64,000 nucleotides of DNA from Paratinospora sagittata (taxonomy: Eukaryota > Streptophyta > Magnoliopsida > Ranunculales > Menispermaceae), in the NCBI GenBank assembly GCA_035771175.1, contig CM069601.1, forward strand, positions 5,284,501 through 5,348,500. The letters run 5' to 3'. The notes beneath the pieces were generated by a model. It was not told the DNA's origin. It was given only the letters and a program-made list of their open reading frames with translations, and did no database searches. Made by a program: the position numbers and the translations under genes. Shown here piece by piece: positions 25,801 to 38,800 of the stretch. Within the stretch, counting starts at the first letter, position 1; each line of letters starts with the position of its first letter.

Positions 25801-28800
25801 CATTTTGTTGTAGAGTGTGAACACAGGATGATTCATGAAGGATCCCCTCGGTTTGGAAGTAATTGGTCAGTGTTTGATTAAAATAGTCTCTAGCATTGTC
25901 AGATCGAAATCTCTTAATTTTAGCACTAAACTGGATGTCTATCATGTTATGGAAGGTACGGAGAATAAAGCTCACATCGAATTTTTGTTTTAATAAGAAT
26001 ATCCACGAGACTCTAGTACAATCATCACTGAAGGACACAAACCATCGCGCTCCAGAAACATTAGGTATTGGAGAGGGACCCCAAATATCACTATGAATGA
26101 GATCAAAAGGATCTGAACTTTTGTCATTACTAAGTGGAAAAGATATACGTTTGTGTTTCGCAAGTTCACACACTTCACAATGAAAATCTTCAACATTCAG
26201 AGATTTAAACAAAAAAGGAAACATGATTTTAAGAGATTGAAAAGAAGGATGGCCAAGGCGGCGATGATGGAGCCATAGCTTTTCTTTATTGGAAAGTTTG
26301 TGCTCAGAAAGAAATTAAGTGGTGCTCTTGATAGGATGTACTGGTGTCTCAAGGTAATACAACCCGTCCTGTTCCTTAGCATGTCCAATCATCGTCCCCA
26401 AGTCTTGGTCCTGAAATGCACAGTAAGTAGGGAAGAAGGTTACATTACAACTCAGATCATGGGTCAGTTTTTTAATAGAGATAAGATTAGTAGATAGTTT
26501 AGGAACATGAAGAACATTTCTAAGTGTAAGGGTGGAGCTGATGTGAACATCACCAATACCAGCAACTGTGGTTAAAGATCCATCAGCTGTGGCTATTTTC
26601 CGACTACCAGGACATGGGTTGTAGGTATGAAATATATTGGGAGAATTGGTCATGTGATCAGTAGCACCAGAATCTATAACCCAGGAGGAGTTAGCAAAAG
26701 ATTTATCCGAGACGTTAAATCCAATAGAAATAGGAAAGTTACCTGAATGGGCCAATGAACAGGTCCCTGAGGGTTTGTCAAGAGTGCCAAGCAAAGATTT
26801 CAATCCTTCAATATCGTCTTGGCTGAATCCGTCTGGCACCGGGGAGATTGCAACTGTTGGTTCAGTAGACAGATGTGCTTGTCCACTGGTTTTCTGCTGT
26901 CCTCCGTTGTAGCCCCATTCTTTACTGGAAGTTGAAGGCTTGCCATGAAGTTTCCAACACTTCTCCCTAGTATGTCCAGTCTTCTGACAATAAGTACACC
27001 TTAGATTGTCCCTATTGTCTCGATTTGGGACCTTTGATGATTCGGCGCGTGGAGTGTGTGTCTTCTGATCATTTCCCCGACTGCAACCATAGCCGAGCCT
27101 TCCATCTTCTGAGGTGTGAGCATAACATTTCTTCTGCTTTCTTCAGTCTGGATAGCGGAGATAGTCTCATTCAGAGTTGGCAACTCTTTGCTGAGAGTTT
27201 GAACTCTCATTTGATCAAACTCTGCACTGAGTCCAGCCAAGAAGTCATAGACTCGATCCTTCTCAATATAGTTCTTTAAAATTACAGCATCTGCAGGACA
27301 TTTAGTCTCAATACACCTATAATGGTCAAGTTCCTGTCATGTTGCCTTGTTTTGTTGTTCCAACTTTCACTTTGATCTCATACACTTGGGCTGCATCATG
27401 GGCCTTAGAGTATGTCTGATGAACGGCATCCCAAATATCTTTAGCGGTAGTTAGAAACATGCATGTATCACTAATGTTTGGTGTCATTGAATTTCATAGC
27501 CACGCCATTATAGAAGCATCTTCGTTATCCCACGCTATAAACTTAAGATCTCCAGGTGTAGGTCCAGTGCCCAAAAGATGGCTTAATTTTCCTTTGCCCT
27601 TCAGAAAAGTACGCACCAGCTGAGACCATTTTAAATAATTTTTTCCATCAAGTCTGTATGTTGCCTGAATGTTTGGTAGTTCTCCTTTCTCCGTTTTGTC
27701 AACTGCTTCTTCTGTCTGCACTGTTTCGGAAGTAACTGACGTTTTTTTTTTTTTTTTTCTTCTTCAAAGATCTAAAGAAGAAGAGAAAGAAAGAAGAAAG
27801 AGAGAGAAGACGAAGACGAAGGATGAAGAAGATGACCAGAGATGCTTCTGATAACGATGATCGAACAGAAGACTGCGAAAGTTTCAACAGTGGAGAGGTC
27901 GAACAGTGAGTTCAGAGAGGTTGAACAGAAGTTGCAGACATTGGTAACGATGACGATGGACAGTGAGTTCAGAGTAGAAGACGACGAGAAAGGCGACTGA
28001 GAATCCTCAGTCGATGAATCGAAAACGAAGTCGATGGTGATGAAACAGGAACAGTCGCACGAACCAGAAGAATAAGACAATGAATCGCACGAACCAGACG
28101 AAGAAGACGATAACAGTAACTTGAAAGCAGTTGAGCTCACGAACCAGACGATGAATCGCACAAACCAGACGAAAAAGACAGTGAACAGTAACTTGAAAGC
28201 AGTTGAGTTCAGAGACTTCGTCGGCAGTTGCAGAGACGACGATGGCGATGGAAGATGGTCTCAGATTTGTGACCAAGACGGCGATGCGTTTACAGTTTGC
28301 AGGTGAACCAGGCGATGCGTTTGCTGGAAGGTCAACCAGGCGACGACGGCGATGAAGAAGAAGACGACGGTGATGCAGTTTCCACGCTAGCGAGGAAGGC
28401 AGCAACAGTGATGAATGTTCCGGCAGCGACAGCAATGAAGGCCACCCAAGAGGATTCCGGCGATGAAGGCCGATAATGATGATTTCGACGATGAAGGCCG
28501 AAACAGATTTCCTAGTAATAATAACCTAGGTCTCTGATACCATGTTAAACAATAAAAGACACAAAGATGTAACGTGGTTCGGCTTTATGGCCTACATCCA
28601 CGGGAGAAGAGAAAGGATATTTATTTTTGTGTAATGTCTTAATGGAGGGACACCATATATATAGACATACAGGGCTATGTACACATAGCTATAATTACAA
28701 TTTTAGTAACTGCTATATAAAACGTCTTACTAAAATGATCATCTTTCCTTAAAGGAAATAAATCCGTAAAGGAAATAAATTTGTAAAGGAAGTAAATCTG

Positions 28801-31800
28801 TACAGGAAACAAATCTCAACAGAAACCAATGAACTTTAGCCCACTAAGTGTTTCATGGAGATTCCAACAACCACATTTCTTGATTGTGTACCCACTACTA
28901 ATAGGACCTAGCAAAAAAAGGATTAGTACTGCTAAATAGACATGAAAAAAAAAAAACTCAAAACATACACTAGTTTTAGGTGGCATTACATACACCCTTG
29001 ACGGGACAATGTACAAATCCCAATGATACAAGCAATCGAGGGTGTATGTAATGCCACCTAAGACTAGTCTATGATTTTAGTTTTTTTATGTCTATTTAGC
29101 ATTACTTAAAAAAGATCAACTCCAAAGTAATACTCAAAGAGAGCAAATTTTACATTTAAAAAAAAACAAGTCGAAATTCATCAAGCAAACAACTTTGCAA
29201 TAATAAAATGCGAACAAAGAATAACCAAAATAACATAGACAACAAAACTATGAATTTTGTATTCATAACTTAGAATATGACTATGGGATAAATTTTAGTC
29301 TTAAAAAACAAAATTATCTTCTTCCCATGTAATCTCAAGCAGAATCACATAGAAAAAAACATATTTAATTAGAGAATGCATACCATTTCCATGTTCACCA
29401 ATCTTTTGAATACATCCATCATACGTGATTTGAAGAGCAATCAATACATGACATGTAAAATGGAAAGGTTAGCTCTCTCTAGAAGAAATGTCTTGAAATT
29501 TACTATCCAAAGAAATAGCATTTACTTCCAAAACTTATATGCAACATATTGCGGCAAAATGACTGGTGAACACCTTCTCAATATTCTACGTAAAAAGTAT
29601 GCATCCATATGTTCTGGCATGTCACAAACGATGTTGGATTCCCACCAATAGTTAATGGCAATAGTTAAATCATCACTATCCACTTGGTGGAACCTGTTGG
29701 AAAGAAGATTACGATAAGTCCTCAAATGTTTCCCTATCATGTGATAAAATAACATAGACAAATAACTAAAAATCATGATTACCGACATTCCAGCAAGATG
29801 GAATGTCAAACTAGCAAACTATATAGTCAAGAAGTAAACCACCACAAAATTGAATATCAAGACATAGAAAAGGGATAACAACCAAAAGCCACCATTTCAA
29901 ATTTATCAACCCACTTAATAAGATTGATTTTTTTATGTCATTTATGGATATTTTAATGTATTAAAAGTGTCTATTTATATTAGTTTTTAGCTTATATCAT
30001 AATAGATGTAGATATTTTAGCATTTTAACGAAAATTCTCCATGTCAAATTAAACTTTCCTAAATTAATTTTGATTTTCAAGTGACCGAAGTCGAATTTTC
30101 GAACCTTAATCTCTCCCCTTTTTAGATTTGATCGTTGGGCCTCAAACCCCAATTTCCAATCTCTACTGTTGGGCCTGAGATTCATCATTTGCTTGGAAGC
30201 ACCTGGCCTTTTGGAAGTCCACCCAAGGAACTTAAAAGGCCCTGCTTTGACACCTAGCCCAAACGATGTTGCGTTGACATTTTGTGGGCCCGCAGTTCAT
30301 TTGAGTCCAAATCCCCCAAATTTTGGAATTGGTTATCAGATAAGACGCCCTAGGGAAGGTTCTCATCTTTTTGCATTGACATTCTTCCAGTAAGACCACA
30401 TCGAGGGCTCTCATTGTGCCACCGCTCGTGCCAATCAGATCATCTTTTTCAAATAATTTGGGCATAAGCGTAGTCGTCATCCGCCCTCTGATTGTCTGAC
30501 AACCATCGACAGTTGACTAATGGGGATGATCATACTCTTCTTCTCCGACGAACTCTCAAACAACAACCTATGGTCCATCTCCGGCATATCCCACTAATGC
30601 ACCTTCGTCATCTTCATCTCAAATCTGATCACACCCTTTCGGTGTCCATGGGTTAGATAGGTCAAAGACCATATCGACATTGATCGTCGTCCACATGGAA
30701 TACAATATTTCCTAGCAAAAACCCATTGTTGGAACCTTCAACCCTCATCTTGGCCATATCCATCACAATTAGTCGTCTCATGGAAGAGCTCAACCAGCCC
30801 TCATATCTATGCAATTTTTTTCAAATTTTCAAACTTCCATGCCGCAATTGGCAAACTCTCAACCTCAATCCAACTTTGCTGACAAAAAATTTGACTTTCT
30901 TCCCACCAGCTTCGGTGACTAGCTGTGAAACTCGACCTGAGTTTTAAACGATTTCATCTTTCCACTAGGACTCTCGCCTTTTCTTTTTGATCGATACATT
31001 AGAGGAAAGCTCAATTAGCTCCAAGCATCTTCAACTTGACAATCCTCCCCAACACCGACTCAAGCGCCTCCTCGATGTGACTCCATTGATCAAACGTCGT
31101 TTTCCGAAATACTCCCAAAGATCTTCTTTGTTGGAACGTTGAACTTTGATTCCCAGACTTTTTTTTTTTTCGTTTCTGCCCATTATCGTCACCTAAGCTC
31201 GGAAAATTGGTTTGTAAAACTCTCGTAACTTCCTTCACAAAACCCTTCCTCCTAATACTGTCCTACCCATCTTTCAATATAGTATTTGTTGATGACATTT
31301 TTCTAAGTTGCCCCATCCACGAGAAACTTTTTCCTCAAGAATGAAAATGGCATATTGTCTTCTATTTTCAATCTTGGTGATTCTCATGAAACTTCCACCT
31401 CTGCTAGTGAAGGTCTCGCCAAAACCACATGATGCTTCGCAAGGTGAACAGTTAAAACTACCAACCTTCCTTGAAACTTTGGCGTTTGGTAATGTCTAGC
31501 TCAACCATGCTGCAAATCCCAGGTCGAGATTTGACTGAAAACACCTTCGACCCTTTCACCTCCTCAACTCTGATCTCACCACCATCCTTACTTATCACAA
31601 CATTTAACTTCTTCTGTGAAGTTTGGAAGGATCGAGTCGACCATTCACAATCATCGTCCTACACCCATTTACACTGATAGCCCCTTCGATTTTTTGGTTG
31701 AAGCTCATCCATAGTAGCTGGTCGGAACCCGTTCCGCAATAAAATTGGAACGATACAAAGAAGATTAGCATGTCCCCTACACAAGGATGACATGCACAAA

Positions 31801-34800
31801 TCGAGAAATGCAAATTGTTTCTATGAGTTTAATTTTGGAAACTTAGAACTATCATACACATTATCAAATATAATAAGTTAGTAGAGAACGTGAAAGCTAA
31901 GAAGTGGTAATACATAACATTGTGACATTTTATTTGTTAAGCTTCCAAAAGCTTTTTTTATTTATAAAAATTTGACATTTGAAAATCATGGCCTATAATA
32001 TATGCTCATCAAGTTTTAATATCGTTTATCTATTTAGTTATGATAATTGATATTTTAGAATTAATATAAAAAATTTTATGTATTCTTTTTATAAATATAT
32101 GAGGCTTATGCCTCATACCACCTTGATGCTTACGCCTTGCCGTACAAAGAAAAACCATCTCAATTGCACCTTACGAATTTTAAAACCTTGATTGTAGTAA
32201 CTAAAAGAATGTCCAATAATTGAAGGAAAAACATCTTAATACCTAAAAGGGCAGCCTGGTGCATTAAGTTGCCACCTATGTGGGGGGTCCTAGGGAAGGG
32301 TCAAATCAAGGTTTGAAACTTCGACTTCACCCTACACTTCAACCTTTAAAAATCGAAATTAATTTGAAGAAATTCGAGAAGTCTTGGAGAACTTTTGTAA
32401 AAATTCACCAACTAAGAGAAGTTAAAGAGTTTTTATATAGATGCTAAAATATACATAATTACTATTAGAAATGATGAAAACAAACATAAATAGATACTTT
32501 TAACATATAAAAGTATAAATATAATGGTTTGAAACATGTGTTTTTACATTAACAATGTTTAATGCACATTGCACATGTTATGAATTTTATATTATTTACT
32601 TGTATCTAACAATTTCTTTTTCTTTAGAATTAATATCATTAGAATTAACATCAAATATTGCATTAATATATTTATTTAAGAAAGTCAATGCTAATTTTGA
32701 ATATGTTAATATAGATCAACATTATTATTAACTTATAAACCAGTACCATATGCGTATGTAATAATTATATATTTTTTATAATAATACTTTTTTTGCAAAA
32801 ATATAATAATATAATTAATAATTTTAAAAACATATTTTTTTTATTTTGTTTAATACTTTCAGATTCTGTTAAATTATTTTTAATTAATTTAAATAATTAA
32901 AATCTCTAGCATATACACAAATATAATTACTGTGATTAAATTAAATAATGTATTATATCATAATTATCCTTATTACTTTTTAAATCATGATATATTCATT
33001 TAAATTATTGTAATAAAACTTTAATACGAGGTTCTTATTATTATATATATAAAAGAACTTAAAAATTATAAAATGTGTTTAACTATTTCTAGACTACTTA
33101 ACTAATTCTTAGTATTATTAATGTAATGACTAATAAAAGCTTTTGTTCAAAAAAATAATAATAATAAAAGCTTCTTTTAAAAAAATAATGATAACTATTT
33201 AATTAAAAAAAATGGAAAATGATGAAAGCGATTCAACTAAACGATGATGGCGTGCATATTATCAAAACATAACAAACCTAACCCTACCAACAAGAATCCC
33301 TTCTTTTCTCTCCCGCCGCTATAAGTGCGCCGGAAACCCTAATCTCCTCTGGTGCAACTGCATCACTGCATCTGTCTCTACATCCATCGCTGCAATTCTT
33401 GTCGGCAAGCGAACTGGATCGAGAAGATTCGCACTCTGCAAGGAACAACAACTCAGTTGAAATCGAAGAGTTGTTGGAATGTATGGATGAGTTAGAAGTT
33501 AGAACTAACGATGGAATCTCGAGAATCGGTGCAACTGAGATCTTTAACTGCTGCTATTGTTGTTCTTCTTCTTCTTCTTCTTTCCATGATCTTGTGTAAT
33601 GAGTGGAGGTGCGTTAGTTTTTTTTTTCGACAGAATTTTTGCATTTTTGAAGTTAAAAATCATATTTTTGTCGAACTTTGCCGATGTTGTCGAAATTTTG
33701 TGAATTTCGCCGAATTTCCCAAATTTTTTCACCGATTTTTTGCAATTTTTTCCTTACAGACCAACTCTGCTCCGATGGTTCAAAAAAAACAACAATAAGA
33801 GAAACCTAACATAGTGTATCTCTAGGTAGCGAGGACAGCATTGCTTTCTAGGAAAGTTATATTGCTAGGAACCTCTATCGAGTTAGTCATGCTCTATGGA
33901 ACAAAATGTTGTGCAATAAAGAAATAAAATGTTATTAAACTATATAACAAAAATGTGAATATTAATATAAGTATGTAGTAAAACATTTAAGTATAAAATT
34001 AGAAATGAACATATTCAAGAAATGGAAGCAATAGCTCTAATTGAAGATAAAATGAGATAAAACCAATTAAGGCAGTTTGGACATAATGAAGACCAAATAC
34101 ACTAATTAGAAGTGACCTATTAACAATACACAATAACAATAGAGGCAAAGGAAGACCTAAAATAGCATGGGGTCATGGACAAAGCAATTAAATCATTAAG
34201 ATGAATAAATATAAAACTAGGACAAAGAAGCAATACAAATCAGTGTCCAAAAATTCTTAGTTACAAGGACTAAAAGTTACCAGCCTTCAGGAATGAAAAG
34301 TGCATCACCCGCATGAAGAATCACTTTTTGGGAGTAGTCCATTGATTGTTTTGCTCTCGGATGAATTGAAAAATCAGGGTTTTCCAAATCAACAGAACTA
34401 CACAAAAAAGAGGAATCAAAATAAGAGCATTTAAAGCAAGCTACAATAGCAATTATACTAATATCATGCATCACTATGCTTTACATTTCTTTTCTTTCTT
34501 TTCTTATTTTTTTTCTTTTGTTTTTAAGTTATATCATTAAGAAAATGTGAATGAATAAATAAGATCGTACAATAGAGAAATAGTTTTGATTTCACCATAC
34601 TTTACAATGAAAACGATGGAAACATACCTATGGTTAGAAGCCTCTCCATATATAGGCATTGGGTATAACAATGGACCCGCAGAAGGTGGCCATAAAACAA
34701 CTGAAATGCACCAAAATATTTTCAGCAAGCATGATTAATTTGTAACAAGTGATGTAATTACAATAGTAATACGCAGAATTGAAAACCCAGGATGATCTTC

Positions 34801-35779
34801 CAATTCTAAATCATCAAACAAATAATTAGCCTCAGTGATTTCATGGAAAATGCCTAACCCTAAAACAGTTAATTCTTTTCAAAAAGGAAGAGGGATGCTA
34901 GCTGGACCAACCAGCTATAAAGCTGTAGACCCATAACAATAAAAGCCACTTGGGAAATGATAACATCAGTCCTCACCTTATGTTGGTTCCCTTAAACCGA
35001 ATATTGAATTAGAAATTACTTACCCAAAAAGCTAAAATTGTTAAAATGAGGATTGGACCATAGTCTCATTACCACGGTTAGTACATAGTATGCATTTCAA
35101 ATTCATTTCGCTTAAAACAAAGACCACCACTAAGTAGGATGATTAGAAGTTAGAACTCAGATGAAGCTTCTACAGCAGGCTTTTAATTATGAAAAGTGAT
35201 TCTTTCTTTTTCTTTTTTCTTTTTTTCTTTTTTCTTTTTTTCTTTTTTTTTTTCTTTTTAATAAGGATAGAATGATGGAATTTGTCTCATCAAAAGAATG
35301 TAACATTGAATAATTTGTTGCCTTGGTAAGTCAAGGTGTCTTGTAAATGCTCTTTCTTGTGGTCTGCATGTATCTCATGTCAAACAATCAAACTGCACAG
35401 TAATCACCACAGCTGCCAGCTTGCCCTGTAGACGTGTAATCATAGACTTAAAAAATTGAGATTTCAGAAAATATGTGCAATCCCAAACACCAAATAATTT
35501 ACCAAAGGTTGCAGTTGATTGAACAGCCCCTCTTTTCAAATTTAATTAGCTTTTGATGATGACAGCAGTGTCTAAATTACATAAATAACAATTAATAGAA
35601 CTTATAGCAAACCCAACATGACGTCAATATAGGCCAGTGTTGTCAAGGTGGAAAGGCGATGGTAGGCGGTAAACCTTAATTAGGCGAGGCGGTGCCTAGG
35701 CAGGATTAAAGCGGGAGATAAAATATTTATTTAGAGGTCCCTGAAAAATTTATTTATTTATTCATTGGCCCCTCACTCC

Positions 35780-35810
<31 letters not shown>

Positions 35811-38800
35811 ATTATTAATTTAATTTATATATTAAATTATATGTAATTATTAATTTAATTCAGAAGTTGAAGTAGAAAAAGGGAGAGGATTTCGAAGGTT
35901 TTAACAAAACAAAAAAAAAAATTGCTTAGACCTCCCCAAACCGCCTAGACGTTGGTCTAGGCGGTGCCACTACCCAAGGGGCCTAGGCGCCACCTTAACA
36001 ACACTGATATAGGCCTCAGTAGATACTACAAATAAGGAGTTGGTAAAGTTTAAATATAGAAATGTTATCGGGATGAACTGAAAGTTGAAAACAGATCATG
36101 CAATAATGAATAACTCTTGATGTTACTGATATTGGTAGAAAGTAACACGTTAACTGTGCTTTTACTACCAAAGCTCCTCTAAAAGTCAAATTCAAATGAG
36201 AGGTTTGCTGGGAGAGAGTATAACTTCTCTAACTGATTTCCAGCAGATTGAATATGGATGATCAGTATGAGTGGAGATGATGATTAACATTTTTTAGCAT
36301 GCCTAATTCATAATTAAATTGGCTTATTTCCATATTATTTTCTCATGTGAATTGATAGGACATTGAGCAGTCAAATATTTATCTGGTAAGTCATTATATT
36401 AGTTAGTGAAACCAAGTCAAGTTTTCCTGAGCCACCTGCATAACAAATGCTGACCACCTATTTCCAAAACAGATACCAGGCCAAAAGGATCAAAAGCATG
36501 GGAGACACAATAAAACACCCTAATCTATGATTAATACATTTATACACTGACTATCAAGAATAAGAGTTGTTAAAGGACAAACCTTTTTTGCATCCTGCAA
36601 CTATGCATAGAAGGTTATGATGTGGATCATAATGAATGCTGGATCTAGATTTAGCATTATTCATCCATAAATTGATGGCAGCTAAGGCTTTTGATTCCAA
36701 AATTGAAGGCTGCACCATGCAAACAGAATGGAATTGACAACCACTACAATCTTTAGCTAGAATGCTAGTGTTAACCTTGCTTCATGAGCTAATATGCATG
36801 CTAGCATCAATTACTTATCATTCATTTTTCTTTGGAAAAGAAGGGTGGGCCTTTTAGCAATGTTTGAGGTTGCACCATTGTAACCTAGAGGTCATAAGTT
36901 CAAATCCAAAAACAAACTCTCTATTTGGAGGTAAGATTGTGCAAATTAGGAGTGAGCACAGGTCAGGTCGGTTTAAAGGTGAAAATCAACCCGACCCGAC
37001 TACTTCGGATGATAGAAATTGCTGACCCAAAACCAACCCACTCTAAAAGAACATCAACCAACCCGACAAATCTGATTGACAGGTCAGATCAATCAAGTGA
37101 TCAGGTCAACATGGAAAACCTCCAGCCCCACCCCCATAAAACTAATTTTATCTTAAGGTTACTTTGATTTTCTAAAATGAAAACCACCACTCTCCTATTT
37201 TCGAGTCCCCTCAATTAGGGACAGGAAGAGGTAGCTAACCCACAATTATAAATTTAAATTCAGAATGTCACTTCTCAACTTCTAACTTATGTGGAAGACT
37301 TCTTCTAAAATTTTGAAGAGCTTCTTCCAAAGCAAAGAAACCAAGACAGATGCAAAAAGAAACGAAAGGGGCAATCTTACTTATAGAAGGGGAGACCTCC
37401 TTCCCATCCCACATTGCTTGGATATGGGACGGGAAGGGGGGAGCTCCTCTCTATAAAAGGCCCCCTCCCCTGATAGTTGCTCCAAGTCTTCGGCTCCCTC
37501 AGCTGAAACGCCGAGAGCCCCTTAAGTTAAAACAATTATCATTATTTTCAGTATATGAAGTATAGCAGATATTATAAAATAATAGGGACTGTACCTAAAT
37601 ACTATAGCAGCTGTGATAGAGTCGGGCGGGATGGGGTTGCTTGGCTTAGCATTTTTATACCCGAGTACAAACATGACCTTTCGGGTTCATAGATTTGGGA
37701 CTCGAAAGAACTGATATATAAGTGAGAATCTGGCCCTACCCGTAATTTTTTTTGGGTCAGGTCGATCGGTTTTGCAGGTCAGCAGAACTGCAGGAACACC
37801 CCTAATGCACATCATCCCTTCCCCAAATCCCACCATGGCGAGAGCCTTGTGCAATTGGTACACCTTTTTTCTTTTCATTGCGAGGAGAAAGGTATCAAAG
37901 TGAGCACCCAAAAAAAAAGGATTTGTATAAAAAATGGTCGAAGGCTAAGGCAGTGTAGTGATTCAAATGCGGGATACACTTTAAAAGTGAAATTTGAAAA
38001 ACAACTTTTTTATCAGTTTCATCAGCAAAAATAATCTCTTTTTCTTAGTAAAATCTTGAAAATTGGTCTTTGCCTCTTTGGATTAAACCAACCAAACACT
38101 TTTTCTGTGTCTTCAAGTTTTTGGATAAAGAAAACTGTATCCAAATCACAAAATAAAGAAGGGCTAAGATTACACCAAGAAGAATAATTTGCATAGAAAT
38201 GGACAAACCAGTTGAACATCATCTCTTAAAGCTTCCAATTGAGACATTTCTTTGTTTTCCATGCTTAAAATTGGAACCTACAAACGAAAGTTTTTATTGA
38301 GTAAGAAAAGTACATTAAACTAGGCATCTATTGGTAGTGAATTCTTAATCATACGAATGCATTTTAAGTATCACAAGTGCTAAGGCAGATATATCATATA
38401 ACATTAATAGCAAGATCATCAACATCTAAAAAAAAGCTGGAGAGACCGATGTACAAGAATTGCACTTCAAAAAGACTTTTCAATAGTTTTTGCAAATAAT
38501 GGTCTACATATTCTATTTTTCCAAACTGAAGAATGCATTAAAAGTCAAAGCAATAGAAAATTAACAAAGATGTTGAGTTTTACATCAAACCCTGGTCCTT
38601 CTGATAGGAAGTATTGAATGATCAGCATTATTTTTAATTTGCAAAACAACACATTTTAGCAAGTAGATAGTGCAATGTAGCAACTGAAGTATGAGTTCCC
38701 ATTGATTATGCACAGTCTCCATAATCTGGTTTGATCTTGTAGCCTAAATAATTCCATACCACAATGCATCTAGGATAGTAGTAATTACTGAAACAAAAAT

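Larger units (their letters stand above)
23151..28821 (-). mobile_element. Complete Ty1/copia LTR retrotransposon (Copia-2)
   Basis: Seen: the perfect 5-bp duplication gaaac is at 23146-23150 and 28822-28826. LTRs of 260 bp (23151-23410) and 279 bp (28543-28821) are very similar. The primer-binding site tggtatcagaga (complementary to initiator tRNA-Met) abuts the 5' LTR at 28531-28542, and the polypurine tract ttgagggggag abuts the 3' LTR at 23411-23421. Inside is a gag-pol with several stops. It is inserted in the hAT relic within JmjC intron 10, in the same orientation as the gene. The near-identical LTRs imply a young insertion, yet the coding region already has defects. Confidence 0.96.
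36840..37870 (+). mobile_element. Au-type SINE split by a hAT element
   Basis: The 5' half (ttgcaccattgtaaccta, ggtcataagttcaaatcc as the B box) is at 36840-36946. The 3' half (cttccccaaatcccaccatg, gagagccttgtgcaattgg, then T-rich end) resumes at 37805. Joined without the insert they give a normal Au-SINE. Located in intron 5 or the adjoining part of intron 5-6 DNA. Confidence 0.8.

Noticed and set aside
28007..28435. 142-codon - strand frame in the Copia-2 leader
   Set aside because: Composition comes from GA/TC simple repeats; no domain, and it lies between primer site and gag.
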